Below, piece after piece: positions 9,761 through 16,570 of a stretch of DNA of 51,404 bases (within the stretch, counting starts at the first letter, position 1; every line of letters begins with the position of its first letter). The notes beneath the pieces are model-generated. The model worked only from the letters and a program-made list of their open reading frames with translations, had not been told where the DNA came from and did no database searches. This stretch comes from Microseira wollei NIES-4236 (GTDB lineage Bacteria; Cyanobacteriota; Cyanobacteriia; Cyanobacteriales; Aerosakkonemataceae), in contig NZ_BLAY01000062.1 in the NCBI RefSeq assembly GCF_020521235.1, forward strand, positions 1-51,404. Direction: 5' to 3'. The translations under genes and the position numbers were made by a program.

Positions 9761-10742
9761 ATAAAGCTTGTTCCAAGGATTCGAGTTTATATTCAACCGT
9801 TAATCCTGGCAGTCCCTCTAGTTTTTCTTCAAGTGGCATTTCTACGGTTACTGGCGGCACTAAAATAGTTAATCCTCTAGGAATGCACTCAACTTCAAGG
9901 GGAGTAGTACCGACAATTTCTCCATCTAAAACAACTTTTTGGGGCGGATTTGCGGTAATTTTGCAGCGTTTGGCGCGCAGATAACCGATATCATCTCGAT
10001 TGGTAGCATTGCCGGTAAGTGCGGTGCGGAATAAATGATACGAAGCTGCGATCGCTCCTGCTACATTCGCTGGTGCTACCACCGTTAGGTCTAGCAAACC
10101 ATCATCGACAATCACACCAGCAGGGCCTTGCGCCAAAATCGAGGTAGCCGGTGCAGCATTGGCAACCGTGACGGCAACGGCGTTTACTGTGATAATTCTA
10201 TCCTCGGTTTCGATCTCGGCCTCAAATGCTTCCATTTCTTGCAGCTGTTTAAATCCAGCCAAAATATAAGCGAGCAAACCAAAGCGATTTTTGGCTTCTC
10301 GGTTCGCTTTTTCCACCGTTTCTGCTTCAAACCCAATCCCGGCTAACAATACCATCGGTTTGCCATTACAGAAAGCGGCATCGACTTGGCGCGTCGCCCC
10401 GCCTAAAATAGTCTCGCAGGCAGCTGCGATGGTATCGGGAAGACCTAAAGCAGAGGCAAAAGCATTGGCAGTGCCTCGGGGAATTACTCCTAAAGGAATA
10501 TTGCTTCCCACCAAAGCAGCAGCAACCGCCGAAAGGGTGCCATCGCCGCCAGACGCGATCAGCGCCTCCACCCCGCGCGCGATCGCGCGTTTTGCCAATT
10601 CGTCAGCGTCCACTTCTGCTGTGGTCAGAAGTATTTCTAAATCGATCTCTGGCGCCAAAATTTTGCGAATTTGGGCTAAATCTTGGTCTGGGTCGCTTTG
10701 ACCTGCTACAGGATTAAAGATTAGGCAAGCAGAACGGGTCAT
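9759..10742 (-). CDS. Diacylglycerol-kinase-family lipid kinase
   Basis: 327 residues from the ATG at 10742; an in-frame TTG two codons upstream is less likely. The N-terminal catalytic domain has FNPVAGQ and the nucleotide-binding signature ASGGDGTLSAVA, followed by GVIPRGTANAFA, the standard pattern of the DagK/YegS/BmrU lipid-kinase family. The C-terminal beta-sandwich contains the segment DDGLLDLTVV. The likely role is ATP-dependent phosphorylation of a membrane lipid such as diacylglycerol, with the protein at the cytoplasmic face of a membrane. The lipid cannot be assigned. The stop codon abuts a miniature element, so the last residues may have been altered by that insertion. No operon partner is visible. 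Confidence 0.87.
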   Translation of the reverse strand: MTRSACLIFNPVAGQSDPDQDLAQIRKILAPEIDLEILLTTAEVDADELAKRAIARGVEALIASGGDGTLSAVAAALVGSNIPLGVIPRGTANAFASALGLPDTIAAACETILGGATRQVDAAFCNGKPMVLLAGIGFEAETVEKANREAKNRFGLLAYILAGFKQLQEMEAFEAEIETEDRIITVNAVAVTVANAAPATSILAQGPAGVIVDDGLLDLTVVAPANVAGAIAASYHLFRTALTGNATNRDDIGYLRAKRCKITANPPQKVVLDGEIVGTTPLEVECIPRGLTILVPPVTVEMPLEEKLEGLPGLTVEYKLESLEQAL

Positions 10743-10808
10743 AATCAATTTCAGATATTAGATGATAAAAAGTGACAGCGCTGTTTGTTCTCAAGCGCTG
10801 CGGTTATA

Positions 10809-10918
10809 GCGGGAAAGCAGGCGCATGAGGTACACCGAGAGTTTGTGTAGCGGGTATTTGTGCACCCGCTACACAAACGACGCCTTAAGGCTTTCCCTCA
10901 CTCACTTGCAATCTGCTG
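10809..10918. mobile_element. TA-family palindromic miniature element
   Basis: A long hairpin with a 15-bp stem (GTTTGTGTAGCGGGT, 10841-10855, with its complement at 10864-10878) sits between degenerate ends related to GCAGATTGCAA. The subterminal word ATGAGGTACACC is shared with the copy at 15938. The right end (CTTGCAATCTGCTG) is followed by TA, as in the other two copies. Confidence 0.65.
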
Positions 10919-11019
10919 TAATGTCAGCAGCCTATAACCCTTGCATCTGACGTTTACTGCCACTAAACTAACAGCGGCTCGTCACCCTTCGCGACTATCC
11001 CAAGTAATAAAAACCAAAA

Positions 11020-11277
11020 ATGCCAGACCCGTTAATGTATAACCAGGATGCTTTTGTCGTCCTCGAACCCAACCAAACCGAACAATTCCTGATGCCGGAG
11101 GAATTGTTAGAAAAGCTCAAGCAGATTTTGGCGCAGCGACAGGATGATTTACCCCGCGATCTGCAAAAATATACTTCGGTTGAACAACAAGCTCAGTATT
11201 TGCTCGAAACTTCCTGCGAACTCGATGTCGGTCCAGGACAGTATTTGCAGTGGTATGCGGTGCGATTCGAAAAGTAA
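11020..11277 (+). CDS. Crr7-like (chlororespiratory reduction 7, DUF3571) protein
   Basis: 85 residues, soluble and acidic. The segments PLMYNQDAFVVLE, EQFLMPEELLEKLK, DDLPRDLQ and SCELDVGPGQYLQWYAVR match my recollection of the cyanobacterial and plastid CRR7 family, which in plants is needed for accumulation or stability of the NAD(P)H dehydrogenase complex. If right, it acts at the thylakoid NDH-1 complex, to which the NdhD encoded at the far end of this window also belongs. The start is fixed by the conserved MPDPLMY. The gene is monocistronic: a repeat array follows immediately and an element lies upstream. The identification is by motif memory, not by a search. Confidence 0.62.
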   Translation: MPDPLMYNQDAFVVLEPNQTEQFLMPEELLEKLKQILAQRQDDLPRDLQKYTSVEQQAQYLLETSCELDVGPGQYLQWYAVRFEK

Positions 11278-11278
11278 T

Positions 11279-11352
11279 TGGTAATTGCAGATTTGAGATT
11301 GCAGATTGCAGATTTAATCTAAAATCTCAAATCTAAAATCTCAAATCTAAAA
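11279..11352. repeat. Short direct and inverted repeats (TTGCAGATT / AATCTAAAA words)
   Basis: Alternating words ATTGCAGATT, TTGAGATT and AAATCTAAAATCTC form a simple repeat just after the Crr7-like gene. The two halves are partly complementary, so the RNA could fold. No coding role. Confidence 0.7.
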
Positions 11353-11397
11353 TTAATAAAGTTTGGTAACGCAACGCCACGGGGATCTTGACAGTTG

Positions 11398-11426
11398 TCC
11401 CCAATCGGGCTATTGTCTCTGTTTAA
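11398..11426 (+). promoter_or_regulatory. Sigma-70-type promoter
   Basis: A perfect -35 box TTGACA (11398-11403), a 17-base spacer and a TATTGT -10 box (11421-11426). This is the best consensus promoter noticed in the window. Transcription would start near 11433 and run into a region full of hairpins, with no open reading frame carrying a ribosome site until 11651. Confidence 0.6.
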
Positions 11427-11432
11427 GGTTGC

Positions 11433-11620
11433 TCTAGTTCATCGACAGCAACCCTTGTCCACCCAAAAACCTAGAATCGCTATCCAAAGCCGCTGCAAAC
11501 GGCAATGGACAGCTTGACCCCCCAAACTGCCAAAAACAGTCGGGAGGCTAATTGAGAATTTTAACATTCTCTGGAGCCACCCTGCTTTGCGCTGCCTGCG
11601 GGGTGGCTAGATTTTTTGGA
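11433..11620 (+). ncRNA. Candidate structured transcript: small RNA or long 5' leader
   Basis: Downstream of the TTGACA/TATTGT promoter a run of hairpins is readable: GGTTGCT with AGCAACC (about 11437-11469), GCCG with CGGC inside a TCCA/TGGA stem (about 11480-11515), ACTG with CAGT (about 11526-11542), GAGAAT with ATTCTC (about 11553-11570), and AGCCACCC with GGGTGGCT (about 11575-11611) followed by a run of six T. The last looks like an intrinsic terminator. The span of about 185 bases would suit a small RNA, but it could also be a regulated leader for the small ORF at 11651. I do not recognise a known RNA family. Confidence 0.4.
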
Positions 11621-11650
11621 TTTCCCAGCCAAAAAATAGGAGAAAATATC

Positions 11651-11815
11651 ATGGCAGAAGAGTTTTTGTCGGACTCTAGCGGATCTGCGCGTCCAAATTC
11701 TGACGCAGGAGAACCGGAACGGGAACGCACCCTCGTTTTTGATTATCGGTACTCGCGAGGGGGTGATGGCAGAAATCCGCAAGTTTTACGCCATCGGATT
11801 TGCTCAGGTCGATGA
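11651..11815 (+). CDS. Small ORF with strong ribosome binding site, unknown
   Basis: 54 codons. AGGAGA stands nine bases before the ATG, which argues for translation. The product is polar (MAEEFLSDSSGSARPN...) with no recognised domain. After about residue 35 it overlaps a second open frame that begins at ATG 11766. A single slip near 11755 would fuse the two into one 110-residue protein, so this may be the N-terminal half of a frameshifted gene. Function unknown. Confidence 0.35.
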   Translation: MAEEFLSDSSGSARPNSDAGEPERERTLVFDYRYSRGGDGRNPQVLRHRICSGR

Positions 11816-12011
11816 TTGGAGTCGCCTGACGCCAGTACCCAATTCGGATCGGGTGATGAGCATCCTGGGCAAGCTATCGCAAACCAGGATCTACCGATTC
11901 ATCGACTCCGAAGTCGGGACGGTAAGATCGGGACTGACGCAAAGAAACCGGGTTTCTCTACGCAGAAACCCGGTTTCTGATCTCAAGTCCGGTCGAAAAG
12001 GTTGTATATAA
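11766..12011 (+). CDS. Small unknown ORF, C-terminus overwritten by repeats
   Basis: 81 residues. The N-terminal part (MAEIRKFYAIGFAQVDDWS, then PVPNSDRVMSILGKL) reads like genuine protein. The C-terminal part, QRNRVSLRRNPVS, is the translation of an inverted repeat of the word GAAACCGGGTTTC, and the stop codon uses the first base of the miniature element at 12011. So only the first half is credible as original coding sequence. No family is recognised. It may belong with the overlapping ORF at 11651 if a frameshift separates them. Confidence 0.35.
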   Translation: MAEIRKFYAIGFAQVDDWSRLTPVPNSDRVMSILGKLSQTRIYRFIDSEVGTVRSGLTQRNRVSLRRNPVSDLKSGRKGCI

Positions 12012-12178
12012 CGCAAGTTGCTAGTTACATCAAGCGGTACTGGTAATGGCTAATGGCTAATGGCTAATGGGTAGTTGTCAAGAAGGCAAAAGCCTGTTAA
12101 CCCAATTAGCAATTAGCCATTAGCAATTAGCAAGCGAGCAATTACCGCTGTCACAAGTTATAACTAGCAACTTGGGTT
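12011..12178. mobile_element. M-family miniature element, 168 bp
   Basis: Ends ACGCAAGTTGCTAGTTA and TAACTAGCAACTTGGGTT; flanked by ATATA on both sides (5-bp target duplication). By eye it is identical over all 168 bases to the copy at 35925-36092, about 24 kb away, which argues for recent mobility. The interior is GGCTAATGG and ATTAGCAATTAGC words. No coding capacity. Confidence 0.87.
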
Positions 12179-12316
12179 ATATAGTTTTTTATGCTGTAGG
12201 GGCGGGTTTTACCAATCAATCCGTGGAACCATGAGATATCTCTTTAAACCCTTCCTTTGTTTACGCTACCGATGCAACCGGATTTGATATAACTAGCAAC
12301 TTGGGCTACTAATTCT

Positions 12317-12865
12317 TTACGCTGCAGTTTTAATCAGCGCCATTTCCACCCGATCGGTATCGGGTTGGGTCAACTCTACTTTGATATTGGGGCCAAAGTA
12401 TTTTTCCATTTTCTGCTGCTTTTCTTGCCAGCTTTCAAAGGAAACCTGCGGGGATTCAAATTCCAGCACCAAAGTGTAAGCACCTTCAGTTGCTCTTTCG
12501 CGTATCCCCACAACCAGGGGTAGTTGTTCGTTTGAGGAACCCAAACCCAAGTAGGCAAGCGCTCGATCTAAATGGGCGACTTGACCGTAGCAATAGCGGG
12601 TAATGTCTTTGCGGATTTTATTTTGAGTTGTAGTTGCTTGTTGTTCCCTCAGCGCCAGCACCTCTGGAGTGGTAGGTTGAGAAAACGGCACTGGCTTGAG
12701 TTCCGCTGTTTTCAGCGCCAGTCCGCCCAAAATCAGTGGAATCCCGTAGAAGAATCCTGCCAAGTTCAGGGTGGCGTAATCGGCAACGTAGGCGTACACT
12801 CCCACGGAGGTTAAAACGAAACCCAGCCCCAAGCCTAAAGTTGCCAAAGAAATTTGACGTAACAT
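12317..12865 (-). CDS. DUF2854 membrane protein
   Basis: 182 residues from ATG 12865 (MLRQISLATLG); the longer TTG start adds five residues of no clear value. Two hydrophobic segments lie at the N-terminus (LATLGLGLGFVLTSVGVYAYV and, after a short loop, LAGFFYGIPLILGGLALK), followed by a soluble domain with VLALREQQ, ITRYCYGQVAHL and LPLVVGIRE. This layout matches the DUF2854 family of cyanobacteria and plastids, thought to be membrane-anchored, probably in thylakoids; its biochemical role is not known. It is a single gene, with a repeat element downstream. Confidence 0.8.
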   Translation of the reverse strand: MLRQISLATLGLGLGFVLTSVGVYAYVADYATLNLAGFFYGIPLILGGLALKTAELKPVPFSQPTTPEVLALREQQATTTQNKIRKDITRYCYGQVAHLDRALAYLGLGSSNEQLPLVVGIRERATEGAYTLVLEFESPQVSFESWQEKQQKMEKYFGPNIKVELTQPDTDRVEMALIKTAA

Positions 12866-13149
12866 GTTGGATAGATACAAAAATTAGCAATCTTTATTAT
12901 TTTCCCTGTATCGGTGACAAGATATAGGCAACACGCACCCGTAGCGATTCAAACAGTGCCCAATACTGGCGGCGACGGTGCGATATGCCAAGGGCTAGCT
13001 GCGCGAACGCGATTCTCCTGTACGCTGACTTTGGTCATAGGTTTTATCCTTGCTGGAAGGGTACTATGTCTGTGTTGGGAAAAATTGGGAAGAATACTGG
13101 TAGCAAGCCAAAGCAGCGCTAACTTTAATTATTATCAAAGGGCCTACAC

Positions 13150-13407
13150 ATGACTTCTAATGAAGATCGGCAACCTAATGGGGCGCGTGCCTTATTCGAG
13201 CAGATCAACTCGCTTAAGAGGGAAGATGAAACGCTGTATAACATCCTGGCTGTCGATGTTTGGGCTTTAGCCAAAACGATGGATGAGTTTCAACCAGGGT
13301 TTTGGACTGCTTTCATGAAAAATCGCGAAAAGGCGCTGAAGCGATTTATCGCCGAATCTGTGAAGAATAAACCTCAAGAAACTCAAAGACCACCATTTTT
13401 ACGCTAA
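13150..13407 (+). CDS. Conserved small protein, unknown function
   Basis: 85 residues with AAAGGG eight bases before the ATG. It is helical and soluble, with segments ARALFEQINSLKREDETLYN, LAVDVWALAKTMDEFQPGFW and KNREKALKRFIAES. The tryptophans and regular spacing make it look like real protein rather than a shadow. No domain is recognised and nothing indicates export. It is followed about 100 bases later by another small helical protein on the same strand, so the two may be co-transcribed. Confidence 0.6.
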   Translation: MTSNEDRQPNGARALFEQINSLKREDETLYNILAVDVWALAKTMDEFQPGFWTAFMKNREKALKRFIAESVKNKPQETQRPPFLR

Positions 13408-13514
13408 AAGCTTCCTTGGAGCCAAATCTTGACAAATAAACTTAAAAATGATATATGTTGCGCTCAACCAGAGCCAGTCAATTAAACTGATGGTTGGTGT
13501 AGTTAAGCAAAAAT

Positions 13515-13700
13515 ATGATAGACCCAAAAACGATTCGCGAACGAATTGCCGTGATTGAAAGCAAGCGCGATACTTTGTTGCGGCTGTTGGAGCAACCAGA
13601 CTTGGGCACCCTGAGAATAGACGTAAACCAAGCACTGGAAGAAATGGACGATCTGATCGAGGAGTTTAAACGCACTTTTGGCGAAACCGACACCCAATAA
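13515..13700 (+). CDS. Small coiled-coil protein, unknown
   Basis: 61 residues. The whole product is an amphipathic helix pair (RERIAVIESKRDTLLRLLEQ, then DVNQALEEMDDLIEEFKRTF) with heptad-like leucines and isoleucines. No enzyme motif is present. It is probably a small structural or regulatory protein. It lies 107 bases after the gene at 13150 in the same direction and converges on the receiver gene at 13739. Confidence 0.5.
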   Translation: MIDPKTIRERIAVIESKRDTLLRLLEQPDLGTLRIDVNQALEEMDDLIEEFKRTFGETDTQ

Positions 13701-13738
13701 AACATCAAGCTTGCCTGTTTACTCCAAAAGCCGTTGAA

Positions 13739-14140
13739 TTAAGATTCAATGCTGCTCTTAGTGCCTAACTCCTTGACCAGCGAGATCAGATCTTGGGTAT
13801 TGGTGTCTTTGCGGCAGAATGCATCTACGCAGGCGGCTGGGTTGATTGCGGCAGCCTGCGCTTCTTCCATTGCCGAGTAAGCGATGATTTGAGTTTGAGG
13901 ATTAATCTGTTTGATTTGGCTGGAGGCAAGCCAACCGTCCATCACGGGCATCTGTAAATCTAGAATAATTACATCAGGCTCGTGATTTTTTACCATTTCT
14001 ACGGCTTCTTGACCGTTTTTGGCCACGCCAACTAGCTGGATATTGCTCTGGCTAGTTAAAGCTAACTTTAAGCTTAAACGGGTTAACTCGTGGTCATCTG
14101 CCACCAGCACACGTAAATTAGAACGGGAGCATGTCAACAT
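13739..14140 (-). CDS. Stand-alone response-regulator receiver
   Basis: 133 residues, a single receiver domain and no output domain. The acidic pocket is in LRVLVADDHELTR, the phospho-acceptor in VIILDLQMPVMDGWLASSQI, then AYSAMEE for the conserved Thr/Ser position. The DDHELTR N-terminus resembles NarL-type receivers. GAGGA lies five bases before the ATG. The conserved lysine near the end is not obvious: CRKDTN stands where a K-P pair is usual. It likely relays phosphate or acts by protein contact, with an unknown partner. Confidence 0.83.
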   Translation of the reverse strand: MLTCSRSNLRVLVADDHELTRLSLKLALTSQSNIQLVGVAKNGQEAVEMVKNHEPDVIILDLQMPVMDGWLASSQIKQINPQTQIIAYSAMEEAQAAAINPAACVDAFCRKDTNTQDLISLVKELGTKSSIES

Positions 14141-14531
14141 TATGTCCTCAGATGATTCCCAGCAGTAATTGATCCATCTAATTTAGTAAAATTAAATGCG
14201 GTTCGCCTCTACCATCAGAGCGATTAGTTAACCAAAGATGCAAGTAAATTCGGGCTGATGCCGGATATAAACATAAAATATTTTTTATTTACATAAATTT
14301 ATCAGAAAAATATTTAAGTACAAACTTGAGTCGATTGAGTAAATTCTCAGTTGATTGATGGCAAAAAGCGATTATACTGCACGCCGGCGGCGGACAGGCT
14401 GCGAGAGCGCCAGCTTCACACAATCTTTAAATTTCTGCCCATTTCACCATCAACCTGCGGCAGTTGGAGAGCAACCGCGATTGATCCGGAGGATGAAAGA
14501 CTTAACGAGGGATTTTAATCGCTTGACCCTC
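14141..14531. other. Gene-free stretch before a decayed TnpB gene
   Basis: About 390 bases with an AT-rich core (14270-14345) that may hold the promoter of the receiver gene. Six-frame ORFs here look like shadows. No repeat element or RNA gene is recognised. Confidence 0.45.
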
Positions 14532-14548
14532 CCCCCTCTTAGAGGGGG
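14532..14548. terminator. GC-rich hairpin beyond the TnpB pseudogene
   Basis: CCCCCTC-TTA-GAGGGGG, a perfect 7-bp stem with a 3-base loop, immediately 3' of the minus-strand TnpB remnant at 14552. It could be a terminator or part of the element's right end. Confidence 0.5.
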
Positions 14549-14551
14549 ATT

Positions 14552-15863
14552 CTACAAGGAGGCGAAGCAACGGTCTCTTGACACGTTGCTCCGCTTTTTA
14601 CTTGCCAATTTCCACAGGAAAATCCTGGGCGGGGAGGTCAACGTCCCCCTAGACACTCCACTCAGATCGAGTCCAAGTGTTGCGCTTACTTTGGTTATGA
14701 TATTGGCTGCTCCGTTAGCATCAGCATTGACATAAAAGTTGTTCGCAGCACGGAACAACCCGCGCTTAACTCGCGATCCCTTCGACTTCCAGTCTTTGGG
14801 TTTCTCACCGTATTTAGGAACTGTATCGCCGTCTAAAAAAGATGCTACCGACGCATCAGCTTCTTCAGTTTCGATAAACTGTATGCCGTATTGTTCGCAC
14901 AACTGAGCAATACGGCATTTTAATTTAGCTGTTGGGATTTGAACAAAAGATTGGTTATTGCGCTTGCCAATATTTATTTCTTGTTTAATTCCCTGATTCC
15001 AGCCAAAAACAATGCGCCCAATTTTATGATCCCAGCAGTGATTAATGACAATTATTGCCGCTTTATTGATGGCCGAAGCGCATCTGTCGATTGCGCTTTT
15101 CCGTTAAATGAGCAAGCCGCTTCGACCAAAATCCTTGTGGCTTGTCTTCTTTAATTTTGGCGACCGATTTGTTAAACCATTGGTTTAGGGATTTGACGTG
15201 TCGCCCATCAATAATGAAAGAGGTATTGATGTTGCTGACGCAGGTTAACCAATTAGTCACCCCGCTATCAACGCCCAGCACCCGCGATGGATATAGTACA
15301 ACTGGTACTTTATTTTGAACGTAAACCCACTCGGCATAAAAGCATCGATTGCGAGGCAGTATCCGCACTTCTTTGATATTTTCAAACCGCAGGTTGGATG
15401 GCATGGTTAACCAGAATGCTTCTACCCCAAACCAAGTTTTACAAAGCTGTCCCATTGGGAAGCGTACTTGCTTTCCTACCAGCTTTAACGCTTGCTTCGG
15501 ATAGGTGGCAATCGCCATACCGTTCGATTTGCGGTATTTTGGTGGGCGTGGTTTGTTTTCCAATTCGCCCTTTTTGTAGGAACCGATCAGATCTTGAAAC
15601 GATTTAAAAGATTCGGCGATGCCGTTAAGCGCTTGCTGTGCGACTTGAGAATAAACTGCACCGTAATGCAAAGAAGCTTTCATCTCTTTGCACAATACCG
15701 CGCTTCCTGCTTTGCCGTACAAAATTCTTCCGGTTTTAAAATAAATCTGACGAGCCTAGTAGATAGCACAGTTTGTTAAGTCGTTAATTTCGCTACACAG
15801 GTACTCCATTACGGGCGTTAACTCTTTGGTTTTTGGTATTAGTTCTTGTTGGCATCCGTACAA
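14552..15863 (-). pseudogene. TnpB-type RNA-guided nuclease, inactivated
   Basis: A strong ribosome site (AAAGGAGGTGA) precedes a TTG at 15863 that opens MYGCQQELIPKTKEL. An in-frame TAG at 15756-15758 interrupts the phrase CAIY*ARQIYFKTG. A frameshift near 15075 separates AHLTEKRNRQMR from AINKAAIIVINHCWDHKIG, after which the frame runs to 14552. Family marks: VLGVDSGVTNW for the first RuvC aspartate, FIETEEADASVASFLDGD for the glutamate region, and NADANGAANI for the last aspartate. This is the TnpB subfamily with the FGWNQG phrase and no classical zinc ribbon. With two lesions it cannot make a full protein. The element's outer boundaries were not defined, and no TnpA gene is present. Confidence 0.85.
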
Positions 15864-15937
15864 AAAAAATCACCTCCTTTGCTCAGACAAATTATACTAT
15901 TTGTTAATCTACAAACTTCGTCACTTAGCAAATCTTA

Positions 15938-16053
15938 CAGCGGATTGCAAATGAGTGAAGTACAGCCAACTGGCGCAAGGCAAGTGTAGCGGCACCCTTA
16001 AGGGTGCCGCTACACTTGCCTTGCGGTGTACCTCATACGGTTGCAATCCGCTG
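15938..16053. mobile_element. TA-family palindromic miniature element
   Basis: Ends CAGCGGATTGCAA and TTGCAATCCGCTG form perfect 13-bp inverted repeats, flanked by TA on each side. Inside is a large palindrome, AAGTGTAGCGGCACCCTTAA with its complement. The TA target pattern resembles non-autonomous elements of IS630/Tc1-type transposases. It lies between two TnpB remnants. Confidence 0.82.
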
Positions 16054-16064
16054 TAATAGCTGGA

Positions 16065-16298
16065 TTATGACTGGCTAGATAAATCTAGCCTTTGGTTTTC
16101 ATCCCCCGCATAAATGACGGGGGCTTTCAACCTAATTCTTGTAAATGCGGTTTGCAGATGTCTCAAACCTTGTTGCAATGGCACAGAACTTACTTCATGC
16201 AAAAACTGGAGGTCTTGTTGCTGACGAAGGCGATTAAAATGCTTGGGATTAGCTAGTTTTTCTGCGTCACTGGTAGTAATCAGACTGGTGATGACCAC
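16065..16298 (-). pseudogene. TnpB fragment, deletion-joined
   Basis: 77 codons. FLHEVSSVPLQQGLRHLQTAF matches the N-terminal helical region of TnpB proteins, but it is preceded by KLANPKHFNRLR, which resembles a mid-protein segment. The two pieces are in the wrong order, as if rearranged or fused by deletion. No RuvC motif remains. A relic. Confidence 0.55.
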
Positions 16299-16419
16299 GC
16301 TCTAGGATATGGGTTGTGGCGAAAGTTCCCGCGCTTCTAGCTGGGGGTAAGCTTACATCGGGAAGGATGAGGCAGACTTCAATGGTTTTTTCTGCTTCAT
16401 CTTCCCCATCTTGTTGCTC

Positions 16420-16550
16420 ATATCATGTCCTCTTGCAACGGTTGTGTAACTGCTAATAGCTAATCGCTAATGGCTGCTCTGGAGGCAATTGAATTGCGAG
16501 CAATTAGCAATTAGCCATCCATACACTACCGATACCTAAGGACATGGTAT
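16420..16550. mobile_element. C-family miniature element (GGACATGATAT ends)
   Basis: Begins ATATCATGTCC and ends GGACATGGTAT. The interior AACGGTTGTGTAACTGCTAA and ATTAGCAATTAGC words are shared with the elements at 37041-37159 and, in reverse orientation, with those inside the 400-bp block at 5949. Confidence 0.75.
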
Positions 16551-16570
16551 CAGATGTGCGTCTGGGTTTT

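Noticed and set aside
14355-14735. 126-codon plus-strand ORF
   Set aside because: It overlaps the minus-strand TnpB pseudogene and has no ribosome site or recognisable motif.
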